A stretch of 64,000 nt of DNA from Ornithodoros turicata (GCF_037126465.1 NC_088206.1:55532841-55596840); one strand, 5' to 3'; shown: positions 1 through 25,360, numbered from the stretch's first letter. Numbers and translations are program-made. The notes: generated by a model from the sequence alone, not told the origin.

Positions 1-13
1 CAAATTTCGAATA

Positions 14-189
14 CAGTCAAACTCCTTTATAGCGAATACCTTTTTAACGAAAATACCACTACAGCAAATTTTTTTGCGGTCCCGCTGGAGCCCTATAGGT
101 CCAATAATGGACATCCTTTTTAACGAAAATACCTTTACTGCAAATTTTTTTTGCTGTCCCCTGAGTTTCGTTGTAAAGAAGTTTGACTG
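14..189. mobile_element. Small TA-flanked MITE (Tc1/mariner-pogo type)
   Basis: A 176-bp element starts CAGTCAAACTCC and ends in the inverted form (AGTTTGACTG). TA dinucleotides lie at 12-13 and 190-191, as expected for a target-site duplication. Inside are two near copies of a stretch containing CTTTTTAACGAAAATACC. There is no coding capacity. CAGTCAA ends with TA duplication are known from pogo/Tigger and other Tc1/mariner elements; the family assignment is inference. Confidence 0.7.
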
Positions 190-754
190 TATTCGCACAC
201 CTCTACTCTTTAGCAAATGTGATGTCCCATCTTGTGGCATCTTGTGTAAAGCACGGTATTCTCTCTTTTCTTTTTCGTGTTTTTCAATATTTTTTATATA
301 GTTAAGAATCAATCTCCTCAAGTGCTTTCAAAAGTAGCCTTGTGTGTACATACTGGGTCTCACCCGAGCTCGCTTATGTCTGTCGAGGGGTCAAGTAGTA
401 CATCTTCTGGCCCTACTAGTTGGAGTCATATAATGGGCACTGGAGATGGTTTCGTGACTTCCATGAAGTTAATTACGACTTGCCTGCACTGTACCTCAAA
501 TTGAAAGGGTGAAAATGAGTTATAACTTTATAACAATGACATTGTGGTAGTACTTGTTTAAGCACTCTAAAGGAGGGAGAAGGAGGCAGGTATACTTTAT
601 TTGCACTCGAACTAGGGAGGACTTGTAGACATTACTACCTCTCATGTGGCTCAGTGAACAAATTGATGACTAACAAAAAAACAAAGTTGTATTTTGGGGT
701 GGATGCCAGTCGACGTGCTGTTTTGTATTTCAGGTTAGTGCACTAAATAAATAA

Positions 755-14255
<13,501 letters not shown>

Positions 14256-15845
14256 AAATGGACAGCAACACAAACAACAGACACGACACTTTGTAATTTT
14301 CAACACACAATGACACACACACTCCTTTGGTCACATTCTCGGCTGTAGCATATTGCACAGACCAAAAATTGAGATCCAGTGTTAGGCCCATAATGTCAAA
14401 CCGGGTGTGTACTTACCAGAATTAATGGCACGTGCAAGCTGTTCCAATTATGTTGCAAACACAAACAAAGGATACACAAAGAGCAGCATCCCGTGAGCAA
14501 CCTTGAAACGCTCCTCAGCGTGTTAGCATGACTATGTTTGGCCTCAGAATGGTACTTTATGCCGAGTGCTATTTATTTGATTGTTGTTTTAGTGTTTAAC
14601 CTGACATGAAAGTTGAATGTGCAGCTTGTCACAGCTTTGTTGTCAGATGTATCACCTGTGTTCTTTCTAAAGCGAAGCACGCTAATCATTTTAAAGGAGT
14701 AGAGAAACGACCTTCCAAAGTCCTCAGTAATGCACTCGTAAAGTGTGGGGATTTGTCTCCTAAACACACTTAATGGCATCCTGTGCTAATGCACAGAGGA
14801 TATGACACACCGAAAGTCTGAGAAGTCTGACAAGGAGGCCCTGTCGCTCTCTGAGGCACACCTCTTGTATTTCCATGGTAACCAGTTGCAGCTCTTTGCG
14901 CATTCAGTGCCACGTCCAATATTTGTCGGTGAAACTACGTTTTTGTAAATCTTAAAGTAGCCATCCTGAGAGTCCACTGGAGGAATGTAAGATCTTGCAG
15001 ACACAAACTTTGAACCACAATCCAAAATGGAGTGTGTTAAATATGATTACTTGCTGGTCGTTTCTCAACTCCTTTATGCAAGTGTTGTGAACGGGAAAAA
15101 TCGTAAGATATCAACCATTGCCATCAACTTATCAGACGGATGAAAATCAGACTTTGAAATGCTGCGAAGACCAGTGTGGCCTGTATAAATAACATTCCTT
15201 CACCTTTGTATATTTTTCTTTTATTTATTTTTTAGTGCATTGGAATGTTTGGTATTTAATAACCATGCGGGTACTTCTGCATTAGCAGTTACTTTCGAGC
15301 TCCACTACAGTCGTTCAACAGCTGCATTGCATCAACTCCCTTAACGAAGGACTGCGACAACACACATTTTTTTCCCAGAAAATGTAGCTGTGTTGAAGCT
15401 CTCTATTGCGCCCATGATGGATTGTCAGGAAGGGCCTCGTATGAAAGGAAATAATTACGACATAATGTATTTCACATGCTCTAGGATACACGTGCTTCAT
15501 GGGTATTCCATACAGTCCACCATGATGCGAGGTTAATGTTTTCTGGTCTCTGTGGCACCTTTTTGCAGGTTTGTTTGCAGCATTTGCAGAATAAAGAGAT
15601 GACTTCACTGACGTTGCTACATGTTCATTGTGAAACATGCTGTAGCAAGCAGAGCTTGGCAGCATGCTTTTGCACTGAATTTTATCTTCAATAGCGGCTA
15701 TTTTACATCGGGTTACTTTTCAAGCCTGCAGTTGTTACATCAGTTATCAACAATTGTGTACATTTTCATTTTGCATCAATGCTGCTGTGGGGTTTGAGAT
15801 TGCTTTATTTATGACTGTGACAGTACTGAATTATAAATAAATGCT
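14256..15845 (+). other. Probable Klc 3' untranslated region
   Basis: AT-rich sequence without coding frames between the stop codon and the first AATAAA. About 1.6 kb is a normal length for an animal 3' UTR. The end point is an inference from the polyadenylation signal. Confidence 0.5.
15836..15841 (+). terminator. Klc: Polyadenylation signal, Klc
   Basis: AATAAA in the context TTATAAATAAATGC, with a second AATAAA at 15886-15891 followed by GTGTTTCTG, a GT-rich element. Either could direct cleavage of the kinesin light chain transcript. Confidence 0.5.
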
Positions 15846-16204
15846 TGCCATTTTCTTTGGATTACTGTTGACATGCTTCAGTGAAAATAAAGTGTTTCTG
15901 CATATAGCGGTGATGAAACCACGTGTTTACCCATATATTTCACAGTCTATGATGTCACATAATCGAAAGCTTCACCAGAAAAGAGAAAGTATATTATTTT
16001 CTTTGTGTACCATTGGCCCTGTTGTCTCTCGGCCTGTTCCTTAAGGCCAAAACTTTTGCCTGCCCTGGTGTGCAGGATATTATGGGAGCTGTTGTGAAGC
16101 CGGAACAGCCGGTCTTCTTCTGATGTGAGGCAACGAAGAATTGTTGCTGAGCTTCTGCATAATCAGTTTGTAAATTTTTATTTCCACGGGTAGCGCATTG
16201 TGAG

Positions 16205-16730
16205 GTTTACTGAGGAGTGGGAGAGCGCGGGTTACGTGGCTATCCCGACGAGGACGTCAGGGAAACTTCATGCGAACTGATTTACCGAGGTGTGGGGTTG
16301 GGCGCTAACACGTGGCCATCTTTGCGAGAACGTCACGGAAACGTTGTGCGAGCTGATTTACCGATGAGGAGGTGTTGGATAGGGCGCTAACACGTGGTCA
16401 TCCTGGTGAGGACGTAAGGAAACGTCATCCGAGCTAATTCCCCGATTTACTGAGGAGGCGGTGGTGGGGAGCGTGCTGACACTTGGCCCTCCTGGCGAGG
16501 AAGTCACTGAAACGTCACGCGAGCTCATTTACCGAAGAGGAGCGGGGGAGGGCGCTGGTACGTGGCCGTCCTGGAGAGGACGTCACGGAAACGTCACACA
16601 TGAAAGAACTGATGTTCTGAGGCTGGAACAACGTAGAAGGGACAAATACATACAAAGTCTCAATTTGCCTAAGAAATTAACGACACACAAGCGTCAACGT
16701 CATGCGAGCTGATTTGCCGAGGAGGCGGAG
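16205..16730. repeat. Minisatellite, about 85-bp unit
   Basis: About five degenerate copies of a unit containing CGAGCTGATTTACCGAGGAG, GGGCGCTAACACGTGG and GAGGACGTCACGGAAACGTC run from 16205 to 16600. A partial copy at 16693-16730 follows an unrelated 90-bp interruption. The units differ from each other by point changes and small gaps. Each carries CACGTGG-like and GACGTCA-like hexamers. Confidence 0.8.
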
Positions 16731-19542
16731 TGTCGTCTGTGATTTCCCTGTATTTTATTTTGTTATTTTGCACTTTCTTCGTCAGTACTGTGTGAACTTT
16801 CTCAAACTATGGATTCTATGGCAGCTATTACTGTTAGGCCCTGCCACGTCTCCCTCCATTTTTTGCCCTGTCTTGGATTGGATGATCTGGATTGTTAGAG
16901 ACTGTATCAAATTATTGAGACCTGAATGCTGAGCGCTGGGTACAGTGTGTTCTAATTATTATGAGAGGTTGTCTACAGTATCCTAATATGGCTCTACGTA
17001 GCTTTGATTGCTCATTTTAGCTATCGCTTAATCTTTGGCAGCGATGACGCAAACTAAAAACTGAAGTCGAGAGGTCTTTACTGCGCCTTCGCCAATTTTT
17101 GGAACATTTCATGTCCAGACTACATCTTCACAATGACACCGAACTCAAGCCTTGAATTTTCGAACTGTTCGGGTGAAATCCGGACAGGTAGCAACCCTAA
17201 GTGCGACGATAACGAAACGAAGCCTGAGGGGAACTCTCCGGATCGGGTCCGAAGCATTCAAAACTCGCGCGCCGAAGTCACGTGACCGTCTTCTTCGTGA
17301 CCGAAAAGGTTCTCCCCGCGCAGGCGCTTCGTAGTACTCCTTCGTCCCCCTAGGTGGCCTAGCCAGAAAAATGACGCGCGGCACGGGAGACACGCGCCGT
17401 GCGCAGAACCACATACCATAACTTGCTAAGTTCGGATTCTGTTCTTGACGTAGCAATAGCACTACGCGGGCAGCGTAATTCCAAAACACTACCCTGTACA
17501 ACGGATCGCGCTTTGTCTAGCTTTAGCGGGCGATAGCTGATCGTCTGGCAACCTGCGTTACCATGGCCACGCAGAGACGCTACTGCATTTCCACCGGTTT
17601 CAAATATCGATGGAGCAAGCAGATATCTTTTCGAGTTGATGTCTCGTCGTCAGCGATACTTTTTTAGACTGTTCTGTTTTTGTTTCGTTCTTATTTAGTA
17701 CCTACGATTATACCAATAACGTCAGAAACATAAAGCGGAGCACCCAGTGGGAAAAATTTCATGTAATTTGTAATTTCATGGCTCAACTTCCTGTCGTACG
17801 ATATGTTGAACTATGAACCATGCAAGGTATCAGCTGAGACATCGTATCAAGAGACGTAGTGGTAGCGTATAATGACGAACAATGGTCCACAACTTCTGGC
17901 TTAGAGCTTGGGAACTGTTATGGTCTTTTTATTTACTATATTTTTGCTGCTACGTCAGCACGAACAGCCGGCTTCCGGTTTTCGGTGTTTACAATTTTTG
18001 AGACCTCTCGAAGCACGGTAAAAATGAATGCCAAATCAAATTACAGCAGCACAAGATTGAATTGACTTACAACAACATAATAAAATAACAAGATACCTTC
18101 TCTTTGTCACTTATCTTTGCTCTGTCTTGTAACGCATCGGAAAATATAAACACTGAAAACAAGAAAGCTTAGCTGATTGCGTTTTTTTCTTCTTCTTGTT
18201 CCGTTTAAATACAAATAGACTAGGTGCTATGTGTAGGAAACTGAACATGTTCGCTGACCGAATTCCAGCTTGTGATACTTATAAATATGCGACGAGCAGT
18301 GTGAGAGTAGTGGGCGCGTTGTACACACAATTATATCTTAGACATACTCAGCAATTAGTTGCTATAGCGCAATACTGAAACATACGTCGGCGCTTTTCAC
18401 GGACAGACCGAGAGGTGACACCCTTTATATGGTGCACCACTCTCAACTGGAAATTAAAACTGCCACATATGTGCCCTTTGTGTGATATGAAATTATTTTC
18501 ATAACTAAAGAAAGCATCCACTTTGCGTTCTGATTCTGTTTTTCTGGCCATGCATGTACCTCCCATTTACGCTAGCAGTGTGCCTGAATGATATCACAGT
18601 CTTATGTGCACTTCACGCCTATAAAATTGAGAAATGTATTCACGATTCCCGGAATGTTGCTATCATCTCAGTTCGATGGAAATCATCACAGTATAAGCAC
18701 CACGAGTCTTCGCAGCTCCGCTGGCTCTGCTTTCGTGCCAAACGCACGACACATTTTTCTCACAGTTCAATTCAAATAATGATGAACATGAAAAGGCTGC
18801 CTTCGTCGACGGCCTATGCATGGCTTGTATCCTACCTCAAGAGTACCAAGCCATTAAAACTGGCTGACCACTCTCTCCCCATACCAAGAAGTAGTATCCT
18901 TCTTTTCTTCGTGAATCACAGGTCCTGATTTAACACAATCAGTTCACTTGGGAAGCACCACGCAGCCAACATCTGCAATTTAACACAGCTTATAGAAAGT
19001 TAGGTCATATCTTTCCGTCTTTCGTTCGTTTGGCTCATGCCAGTGCACAGTTGTTTTCGTCATGACTTCTACTGGCTTTTGGAACATTTGTGCAACGACA
19101 GAGAGCGCAACAACAATTGAAAACGGTGGCGTGAAAACACATTACAGTGCCAGGAATGAGCTATGAGCGGCGTACAGATGTGGACAGATGGAGAGAGAAC
19201 AGCAGGAAGGAGTGTGGGACAGGGGGATTGGTGTGCGTCCCTGGGCTGATTTCAAGGGAACTGTGCCGACATTCGTCTGGAAACTCGAAACACAAAGTAA
19301 TGGTGGTTGCACAGGTGCAACAAAACAAACGTATGCTTTTTTCCCAAAACGACTGCGGATCCTCATATCTCTCAAGCTTTCTCTGTAGAACAGTCTCGTA
19401 TGCTGTCACAGCTTCCGCACAGAAGAAAGCTATCTCCTACACAATGAGCAACCATATCGCACAACAAGAGGTACGGTACCAAGAGGATCCGAACTCAGAG
19501 GTTTCACATATGGCGCGGGGGGGGGGGGGGGGCGTATGAAGA
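16731..19542. other. Intergenic, no recognised gene
   Basis: 17140-17580 is GC- and CpG-rich compared with its surroundings and could be a promoter region, but no first exon is evident. 17180-17205 carries a GGACAGGTAGCAACCCT end typical of the GGTTGCCACC MITEs seen again at 22598. 19225-19285 resembles the SINE body at 21838-21990. A run of 18 G lies near 19516. The open frames here show no family resemblance. Confidence 0.5.
19225..19285. repeat. SINE-body fragment
   Basis: The stretch with GGGCTGATTTCAAGGGAACT and GTGCCGACATTCG matches the segment GGGCCGACTTCAGGGGAACT, GTGCCGGCATACG at about 21850-21885, in the same orientation. Only the body is present; no tRNA-like head is visible. Confidence 0.5.
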
Positions 19543-20268
19543 TTCTTAAAAGGTGGATGGATGGTTTGGCATCCCTGGCGGGCCTCTTTGTAACGAGGGT
19601 CCAGCTCCAGCGGAGCGGACATGCAGTAAGAAATAAAAAGTTCACAAGACTGCAAAGAATACACTGCTTCTTCCACTCAGTCTGCCTCTGTTGTCACAGT
19701 CTCTTGTCCGGTAGATCGTCGTGTCTTTTGAAACCAACTTCTTAGTCTTCTTTTCGTTTCCCTGACTTCCGTTTCCGGTTCGTCGCCGTCGTCTGCGGTG
19801 AAACCCAGTGCATTTTCGAGCGAGCACAATCGTCGAGTTCCCAACCCCTCACATTCGAGAATTACATGCCTAATATTTTCCGGTGCTTTATCCTTGCAAA
19901 GCTGACATCGTTCCTCTTTGTCTTCGTACTTACTCCTCAGTACCCTGGTTCGGAGCATTCCCGATCTCGCGTCGAATAGTAGCCCGCTCTCCAGTGTGTT
20001 GTCATAGAGGTGTGCCTCGTTTCTTATGGATGATTTTGCAGTTCGGTATAGTTCCAATGATGGTTTCTTCTCCATTTTTCTTTGCCACTCCTAAGTTTTC
20101 TTTTCCGTGATTCGTTTTCGTATTTCCGCGTGTGAGGGATTAGCCGAATTTCCGTTGATGAGCATTGTCGTTATTCCGTATCTGTCTGAGAGTTTCTTTG
20201 TTCTTGATTTCCAATTCGTTGTTAATCCCATGAGGTGGATGGTTTTATATATTATCTTCGGCCACCTG
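19543..20268 (-). pseudogene. LINE copy 2, 3' part (C-terminal end of RT protein)
   Basis: Read on the minus strand, this is the C-terminal part of the same LINE protein as at 43579-44769. It includes an IIYKT block, an ARSGMLRTR block, and a C-x2-C-x9-H-x4-C zinc knuckle (CQLCKDKAPENIRHVILEC). The 3' UTR piece GGCGGGCCTCTTTGTAACGA at about 19578 matches GGTGGGCCTCTTTGGAACGA at about 43461. Identity to copy 1 looks moderate, so the two insertions are old. The copy is interrupted at 20268. Confidence 0.8.
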
Positions 20269-21179
20269 CCTCGACTCAACGCTCCGCCTCGACTCCAACG
20301 AGTGGAGGAAAGTGGCGCTGCTCCACTCGAAGAGCGCATGCGTTTCATGAACCCGCTTCGGGGATTCCTCCGCCAAGGCGCTCCTCGAGAAACCGTCCTC
20401 GAATAAAGCTGTAGTCTCGTCCCCAGCCGTCTTTCGGGACCACTCGAAAATGTTAATTATCGTGCTTAAAACACACTTATGGCATGAATAATAAATGTAA
20501 TTCTTTACTTTATTTCGACCAACGTGCATTACAAATACAAACACAAAGGTCTGCAAGTGTTTGAAGAAGGGTGCGGGTGTTACGAACAGGGAAACAGACT
20601 GATAGGTTTCCTAGTTTTCTGGTCTGGCAATTACAACCACAACGGCAGCAGCTAGCTTAATGGCATGGTCACCTCGTATCAAATAATATGAAAGATGATG
20701 TCACTGCTTGTCACCCTCCTATTATGTTACAATATGTGGCGTGAATGACTGTTTGTTAGCGGAAGGGTACGTTTACCCAACGCCCGCCTTGAGGGTAGCT
20801 ATAAACAATCAAACAAACAAAACAGATTTTACAACAACATCCCGAGCCAAGAATCGGGGAGACCATTCTTGGGGAGTCACCGCGAGCATGTCGTCCGAAC
20901 TTTTATGACCCTCAATCGCGCTCTGCCTAAACGGTGGAGCCTGATATCCCACCTAACAAACGGAATTCGTACTATTGAAACAACAATTGAAGAAAAAAAA
21001 AACGAGAAAAAAAAAACATGAATGGAAGATTTGTTGAGCCGTTTCGGTGATAGCTGGAGCAGGGGTTGGGCCAGCTTGATACAGTATGAAGATTACGGAG
21101 AAACATTGAGGAGGCAGATCAGATGTTTATTTTTTTTAGATGTCCAGTCACACTGTTGCTTTTTTGCACCACTTTTTGC

Positions 21180-21523
21180 GTGAAAACGTGCTTCAAACAC
21201 ACCTTCTTTGTGCTAAATAGCGCGACAGAATGAAAATTTATTACACCTTGTCTTGAAAAGTGTGCTTGTGAGAAGGTGTGGGATTTTTTCCACAACGCGG
21301 CACACCGTCGTTTCTGACACACACAATGTCTCCCGTGGCAGTTCGAAAAGTCCTAACGCCATAAAATCACACGTCGACGGGCAGCTGTAGCACAGGAGGT
21401 AGAGGCAGCCCACAATTGCACACATTTTCCTCCACTGGCAATGTATCCAAAAGGCTTCGTACGGTTTTCTTCATGAAGTGGTACCGTATACCATATGAGG
21501 AACTCGTGATCATCAAAATGGTC
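21180..21523 (-). pseudogene. PIF/Harbinger (HARBI1-like) transposase fragment, frameshifted
   Basis: Read on the minus strand in three frames, the pieces line up with the N-terminal part of HARBI1-type nucleases. They are DHFDDHEFLI, then RYHFMKKTVRSLLDTLPVEE, then a FYG-R-F-ATGD segment, then CVSETTVCRVVEKIPHLL. The SETTVCRVV block is the helix-turn-helix signature of the family (normally VSQPTVSRVV). At least two frameshifts separate these pieces, and the catalytic DDE half is absent. PIF/Harbinger elements encode this nuclease plus a Myb-like partner, which is not seen here. Confidence 0.65.
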
Positions 21524-21837
21524 AAAAGGAGTTTAATGGCCCCTTATTGAACGTTGTCGCTCAGTGGTAATGTTGTCAGCACCCAGTTAAAGGCCATCGT
21601 GGCACAAAACGCAGTCGATGGACGCAGTGAACGACCTGTCTTCCGCCATGACACCAGCCAAACTCGAGTTGAGGAGCGTTCTCGAGGTACCGAGGAGGAG
21701 TGTCGTTGGGAGGAACCGAGAGGTCTGCCGGTCTGCCTGCCTGATTCGGCGGCATGTTTCTCGGGAAGGGAAAGGTGGTGGAGAGGAGGAGAGGAAAGGG
21801 TGAAGTGGAAGACCGAGCGGAATCCGCTCGGGGGGAG

Positions 21838-21990
21838 GATAGCTGCGTCCATGGGCCGACTTCAGGGGAACTGTGCCGGCATACGCCTATTACACATCTG
21901 AGGGAAACCCAGGAAAAACCTCAGACGGCACAGCCGGCCCGCGGATTCGAACCGCGGACCTCCCAGTCTCCAAGCGCACGCCTCGAGGTA
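21838..21990 (-). repeat. tRNA-derived SINE fragment
   Basis: On the minus strand a perfect RNA polymerase III B box (GGTTCGAATCC, plus-strand 21943-21953) sits in a stem-like context, CCGCGG...CCGCGG. It is followed by a body ending in GGCACAGTTCCCCTGAAGTC. The A box and the 5' part of the tRNA-like head are missing, cut off by the flanking CTCGAG-rich sequence. It is a relic, not a tRNA gene. Confidence 0.6.
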
Positions 21991-22130
21991 CCACCGATGT
22001 TACCTCGAGATTTTCGAGGAATGCACGGAGGAATTCCTCCACTCGAGGAGCGTTTCGAGTCAAGGTCGATTTATGAAGCGCAAAACCGGCCTCGAGGAGC
22101 AGCTCGAGTCGAGTTCCGAGTCGAGGCTCG

Positions 22131-22596
22131 TTCAAGAATACGGCGGTTAGTCTCCTTTCATATGTTATCTTGCTCAGGGCCTCGCTTGCTTCGAAGGACG
22201 AGATTCCTAGGTCTCCCATGACGGCTTCATTCGGAGTAGATCGACCTCCCCTGAGGGCCATTCTTCCCACTTGTCTTTGCTTTCTCTCAAGAAACTCTCT
22301 GGTTGCGCTTCCCAGGCAGATTACACCATTACCATATGTGATTCCAGGTACTACCACTGACTTCCATAGCTCTCTAACCACAGTCAAATAGCTAAAGCTC
22401 CACTGTGCTACTCTATTTAAGTAACCCAGCGCCTTCTGTGTTTTTGCCCTCAGTTTCCGTTCTTGCGCTTGAAGTCCTGGTTGAGTGCTCTCAATTATTA
22501 TACCCAGGTATTTGTAGGAGTCGAGATGGGGTATTGCGTTTCCTTGGATGGTGAAAGTCGGAGGTGGTTCCAGGTTATTGATCAGTCAGACAGAGG
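22131..22596 (-). pseudogene. LINE copy 2, 5' part (RT thumb region)
   Basis: On the minus strand this encodes the segment after the reverse transcriptase palm: QKALGYLNRVAQWSF, ITYGNGVICLGSA, EFLERKQRQVGRMALRGGRS and EAVMGDLGISSFEASEALSK. It is collinear with 44290-44640 of the better-preserved copy. It is cut at about 22597 by a MITE-like sequence, so the palm, endonuclease and ORF1 portions are missing. Confidence 0.85.
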
Positions 22597-22597
22597 T

Positions 22598-22857
22598 AGG
22601 GTTGCCACCTTTCGTAGTGAAAAATACCGGCTGAGGGAGAGGAGGTGGAATAGAGGGAAAGGAGGAACGGCTCACGGTAAAGGGGAAGTGGGTGAGGGTG
22701 GACGAACACACAGAGAGAGAGAGAGAGAAATAGCGAGCGTGCTCGCTCAAGATACTACGAGGAAACATATGTTCCTGTGTGTGGCTGGATCATTTATGCT
22801 AGAAATTGCTACGTATACGCGAGGGCAAGCCCGTGTGAAGTGGCAACTCTTTTGTGG
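22598..22857. mobile_element. MITE-like sequence with GGTTGCCAC ends
   Basis: The left end AGGGTTGCCACC at 22602 is roughly inverted at the right (AGTGGCAACTCT, 22839-22850; 9 of 12 bases agree). The segment interrupts LINE copy 2 exactly at its left edge. It contains a (GA)n run at 22714-22728 and no coding frame. A related end occurs at about 17190. Confidence 0.4.
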
Positions 22858-22939
22858 ACAGGACACGAAGAAAATAAAACGGAGCCGTCGAACGCGTTTG
22901 TGAGAGAGGGTGTTCCTCGATTTGCGTCGTACTCGTGCG

Positions 22940-23128
22940 GTGGTGCTTGCTGGCTACACAGTAGCAACAGACATTCGGATGGGACGCGATCGCTCCAACC
23001 CAGCAAGAAAGCACTTTACGTATGACATCACGACAAACAAGTCCGTTTGTAGCATGCGCTTCAAGAAAGGAGAAAGCCCATTTGAACAGACAGTAACCTA
23101 CAGGAACCAGGAGCTACCAATTTCATAG
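22940..23128 (+). pseudogene. Possible BED zinc-finger relic (hAT-type)
   Basis: The frame reads MGRDRSNPARKHFTYDITTN, then KSVCSM. This resembles the start of BED zinc fingers (an aromatic residue, then F-Y-D, then K-S-V-C-x-C) that head many hAT-family transposases in arthropods. The second cysteine and the downstream histidines are lost. It ends at a stop after 72 codons. No transposase body follows, so it is a fragment at best. Confidence 0.35.
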
Positions 23129-23436
23129 CTGTAATTTTAAATACCAGGTATGCGGAATAAACAGGTTTACATTTTGTAACGTTGATTTTTTATTTGTGGG
23201 GATGAATATTCCCAGCAGAAGCGGAACCGGTTAAAAACCGGTATGAACCGTTATTTTATGAACCGGTACCGGATCGTTTATGATGTAACCGGAACGAAAA
23301 ACGTTTCGGTTCGACACCCTGTCGAAAGGAACCGAAGCTGAGGTCGGAAAATACCGCGGCACCAAGAAAGCAAAAAAGGTACCCATTTATTTGTTTTGTC
23401 AGTATCATGCCTTGTGATGAACCCTTTTTTACGCAG

Positions 23437-25000
23437 ATGCTCGTCACAGGCGCCGAAACGGCAGCCTCTGCTTGAAGCAGACGAGAACAGAGACCCTGGC
23501 ATCTGTGAGCAGCCTCAGGTAGACAGGGAGGAGGGAAGCCAGTGTACACCTCCAGAAGCTGCAACAGCATCCCGGAGCATATCAACACAAACAAACTTAA
23601 CGAGGAAGAAGATAAATCAATACTGCTCAAAGGTTGATACACTGACAAGGAAGTGCCGGAGGCTTCAATCTAGACTTCGTGAACTTCGTGGGAAGCCCTT
23701 CTTGGAAAGAAACAGAAGGAGTCCACCAAGATGCTGAAAGAGAACAATATCATCTCACTAGAAGTGCAAACATCTTCCATCAGTATGAGCTGTATATCAC
23801 ATTACTGACATGCTTCCCTCTATGCTTCTGTAGGCAGAGCATGGCAAAGGGTGGACACGTGGCTGCTGTCTTCCTCAAGGAGCAATTGAAATGCATAAAC
23901 CTCAAGAGGCCCCGCTGGCATGAAGAAACCATACGGCACTGCATATTGTGGTATGCCAAGTCCTCATCGACGTACAGGCTCATAAGAAGGTCACGGCTCC
24001 TCAAGCTGCCAGGTCGGTCTACTCTAAAGAGATATCTTGGGTCCTGCACCGGTGCAGTTGTAACTTCACTGATTAAACAACGGCTGAGCAAGGAAGCATC
24101 TCAGATGACTTGTGAGCAGGTACAACACACGGTTTGGCTGTCTGCTTGGCTACCAGGTTGACTTAGTACTTTTACTGCTGCAGGCACGCTTTGGGTCGCT
24201 TGTGTTGGACGAGATGTCCATCCGACCTGGAACATTCTACAATCGGCACTCGGATGAAGTTCATGGCCTTGTCTCTGTTGACGTGCCTGATTCAGCAGAG
24301 TGTGAGGAGAGAGAGGTTGCAATGCACCTGCTCTGCTTTGTACTCGTAGGGCTCTCCACCCATTACAGGTACTTCACTCTCAATGCAGTTTGCTATTTGG
24401 TTCCCCATAGCTCAATCACACTGTTGTTGTTTCAGAATACCTGTTGGGTATTTCTTCACCAAAGTCACGACAGGTACACAGCTGCACGCAATCACCATGA
24501 ACGTGCTTCACAGTGTGGAAACAGCAGGATTCAAGACGCTGCGTATAGTTGCGGACAACCATTCCACAAACACTAAATTATTCTCTATCCTGTCAAATGG
24601 GCCGCCCTGTGCAGTTATTCCGTACGTCCTATCTCTGACACATTCCAACCTCATGTTGCTGTCCTGCTTTGAAGGCCTTTATTGGTGTTTCTTTTTTTCT
24701 GTAGATGATCCAATTGACGAGGATCGACCACTCTTCTTATCTTTCGACTATAGCCATATATTGAAAAATATACTGTCACAGTTCCTGGCAACAAACAGAC
24801 TATTCTGCAACAACGGAAAATTCATTGACCCAAAGTACCTACGTACGCTTCTGGACATTCAGCAGAAGCAGGTTGGCTTCAAATTGGTTCGTGGCTTGAC
24901 CCGAAGACACCTATTCTCAACAAGCTTTGAAAAGATGAATGTAAAGTAAGCTGTGGACCTGTTCAAGCCTGAGGTGACACACCTCTTGCATTCACAATAC
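23437..25000 (+). pseudogene. P-element / THAP9-like transposase pseudogene, with introns
   Basis: Five exons with GT/AG sites: 23437 to about 23800 (not resolved), 23838-24119, 24184-24368, 24436-24621 and 24705 to about 25000. Exon 1 carries a coiled coil (TQTNLTRKKINQY, TLTRKCRRLQSRLREL), as found after the THAP finger. Exon 2 has the KEQLKCINLKRPRWHEETIR and LLKLPGRSTLKRYLG motifs. Exon 3 has LDEMSIRPG (first catalytic Asp), exon 4 has IVADNHSTNTK (second Asp), and exon 5 has FDYSHILKNI. Defects: a probable frameshift near 23690, an in-frame TAA at 24947-24949 after which the frame still reads on, and loss of the C-terminal third. No THAP domain is found upstream. P elements cut and paste DNA; this copy cannot. 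Confidence 0.82.
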
Positions 25001-25360
25001 ATACCTGCCAACTTGAGGACGTCCAAATTAGGGAGATTTCAAAAGCGGGGTTAAGGGGGTGGGGGTAGGAGAAAGCCGATATTGGGTGGCTTTTATTTGC
25101 ATATGCAACAGGAGCACACTTCCCCTAGCAGGCTTCACTTCCCCTTTGCGCGCCCTGGCGGGAGCATCGCATCGCCAACTAATTTTTTTCGGTAGTTTTC
25201 GCCAGTACGCTTTTCGGTTGAGGCGCGCAGAATGGGTAGGTCCTGGTCTCGGGTTCTTGGAAACAGTGTCAACAGTTCGGACGGCTCAAAGTATTCTGAA
25301 TAAGAATGTGCAAATTTTGGTGCAATTTTGTGGAAGACGCACAAGTTCGAAAAATACATA
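25001..25360. other. Repeat debris downstream of the P-like gene
   Basis: The P-like frame runs into a sequence containing CATACCTGCCAACTTGAGGA and GGGAGATTTCAAAAGCGGGG, which looks like the end of another short element. Nothing coding is seen before the inverted-repeat element at 25361. Confidence 0.4.

Larger units (their letters stand above)
20269..22130. mobile_element. Nested insertion splitting LINE copy 2
   Basis: The LINE protein breaks after the SKITYERRLT block on the right and resumes at WPKIIYKT on the left; in copy 1 the two are only 10 to 15 residues apart. The insert edges carry inverted CTCGACTC/GAGTCGAG-rich sequence. Examples are CCTCGACTCCAACGAGTGGA at about 20286 on the left and GGAATTCCTCCACTCGAGGA at about 22030 on the right. 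Inside are a HARBI1-like fragment and a SINE fragment, so the block is itself composite. Confidence 0.65.

Noticed and set aside
17145..17501. 118-codon minus-strand frame in CpG-rich DNA
   Set aside because: High GC lowers stop frequency; no splice logic, no domain, arginine-rich by composition.
18554..18928. 124-codon plus-strand frame
   Set aside because: No recognisable domain, atypical composition and no splice context; another frame in the same place looks equally coding-like, so neither can be supported.
21940..21960. tRNA-like B box (GGTTCGAATCC)
   Set aside because: No A box, no acceptor stem and no anticodon arm, so it is a SINE relic and not a tRNA gene.
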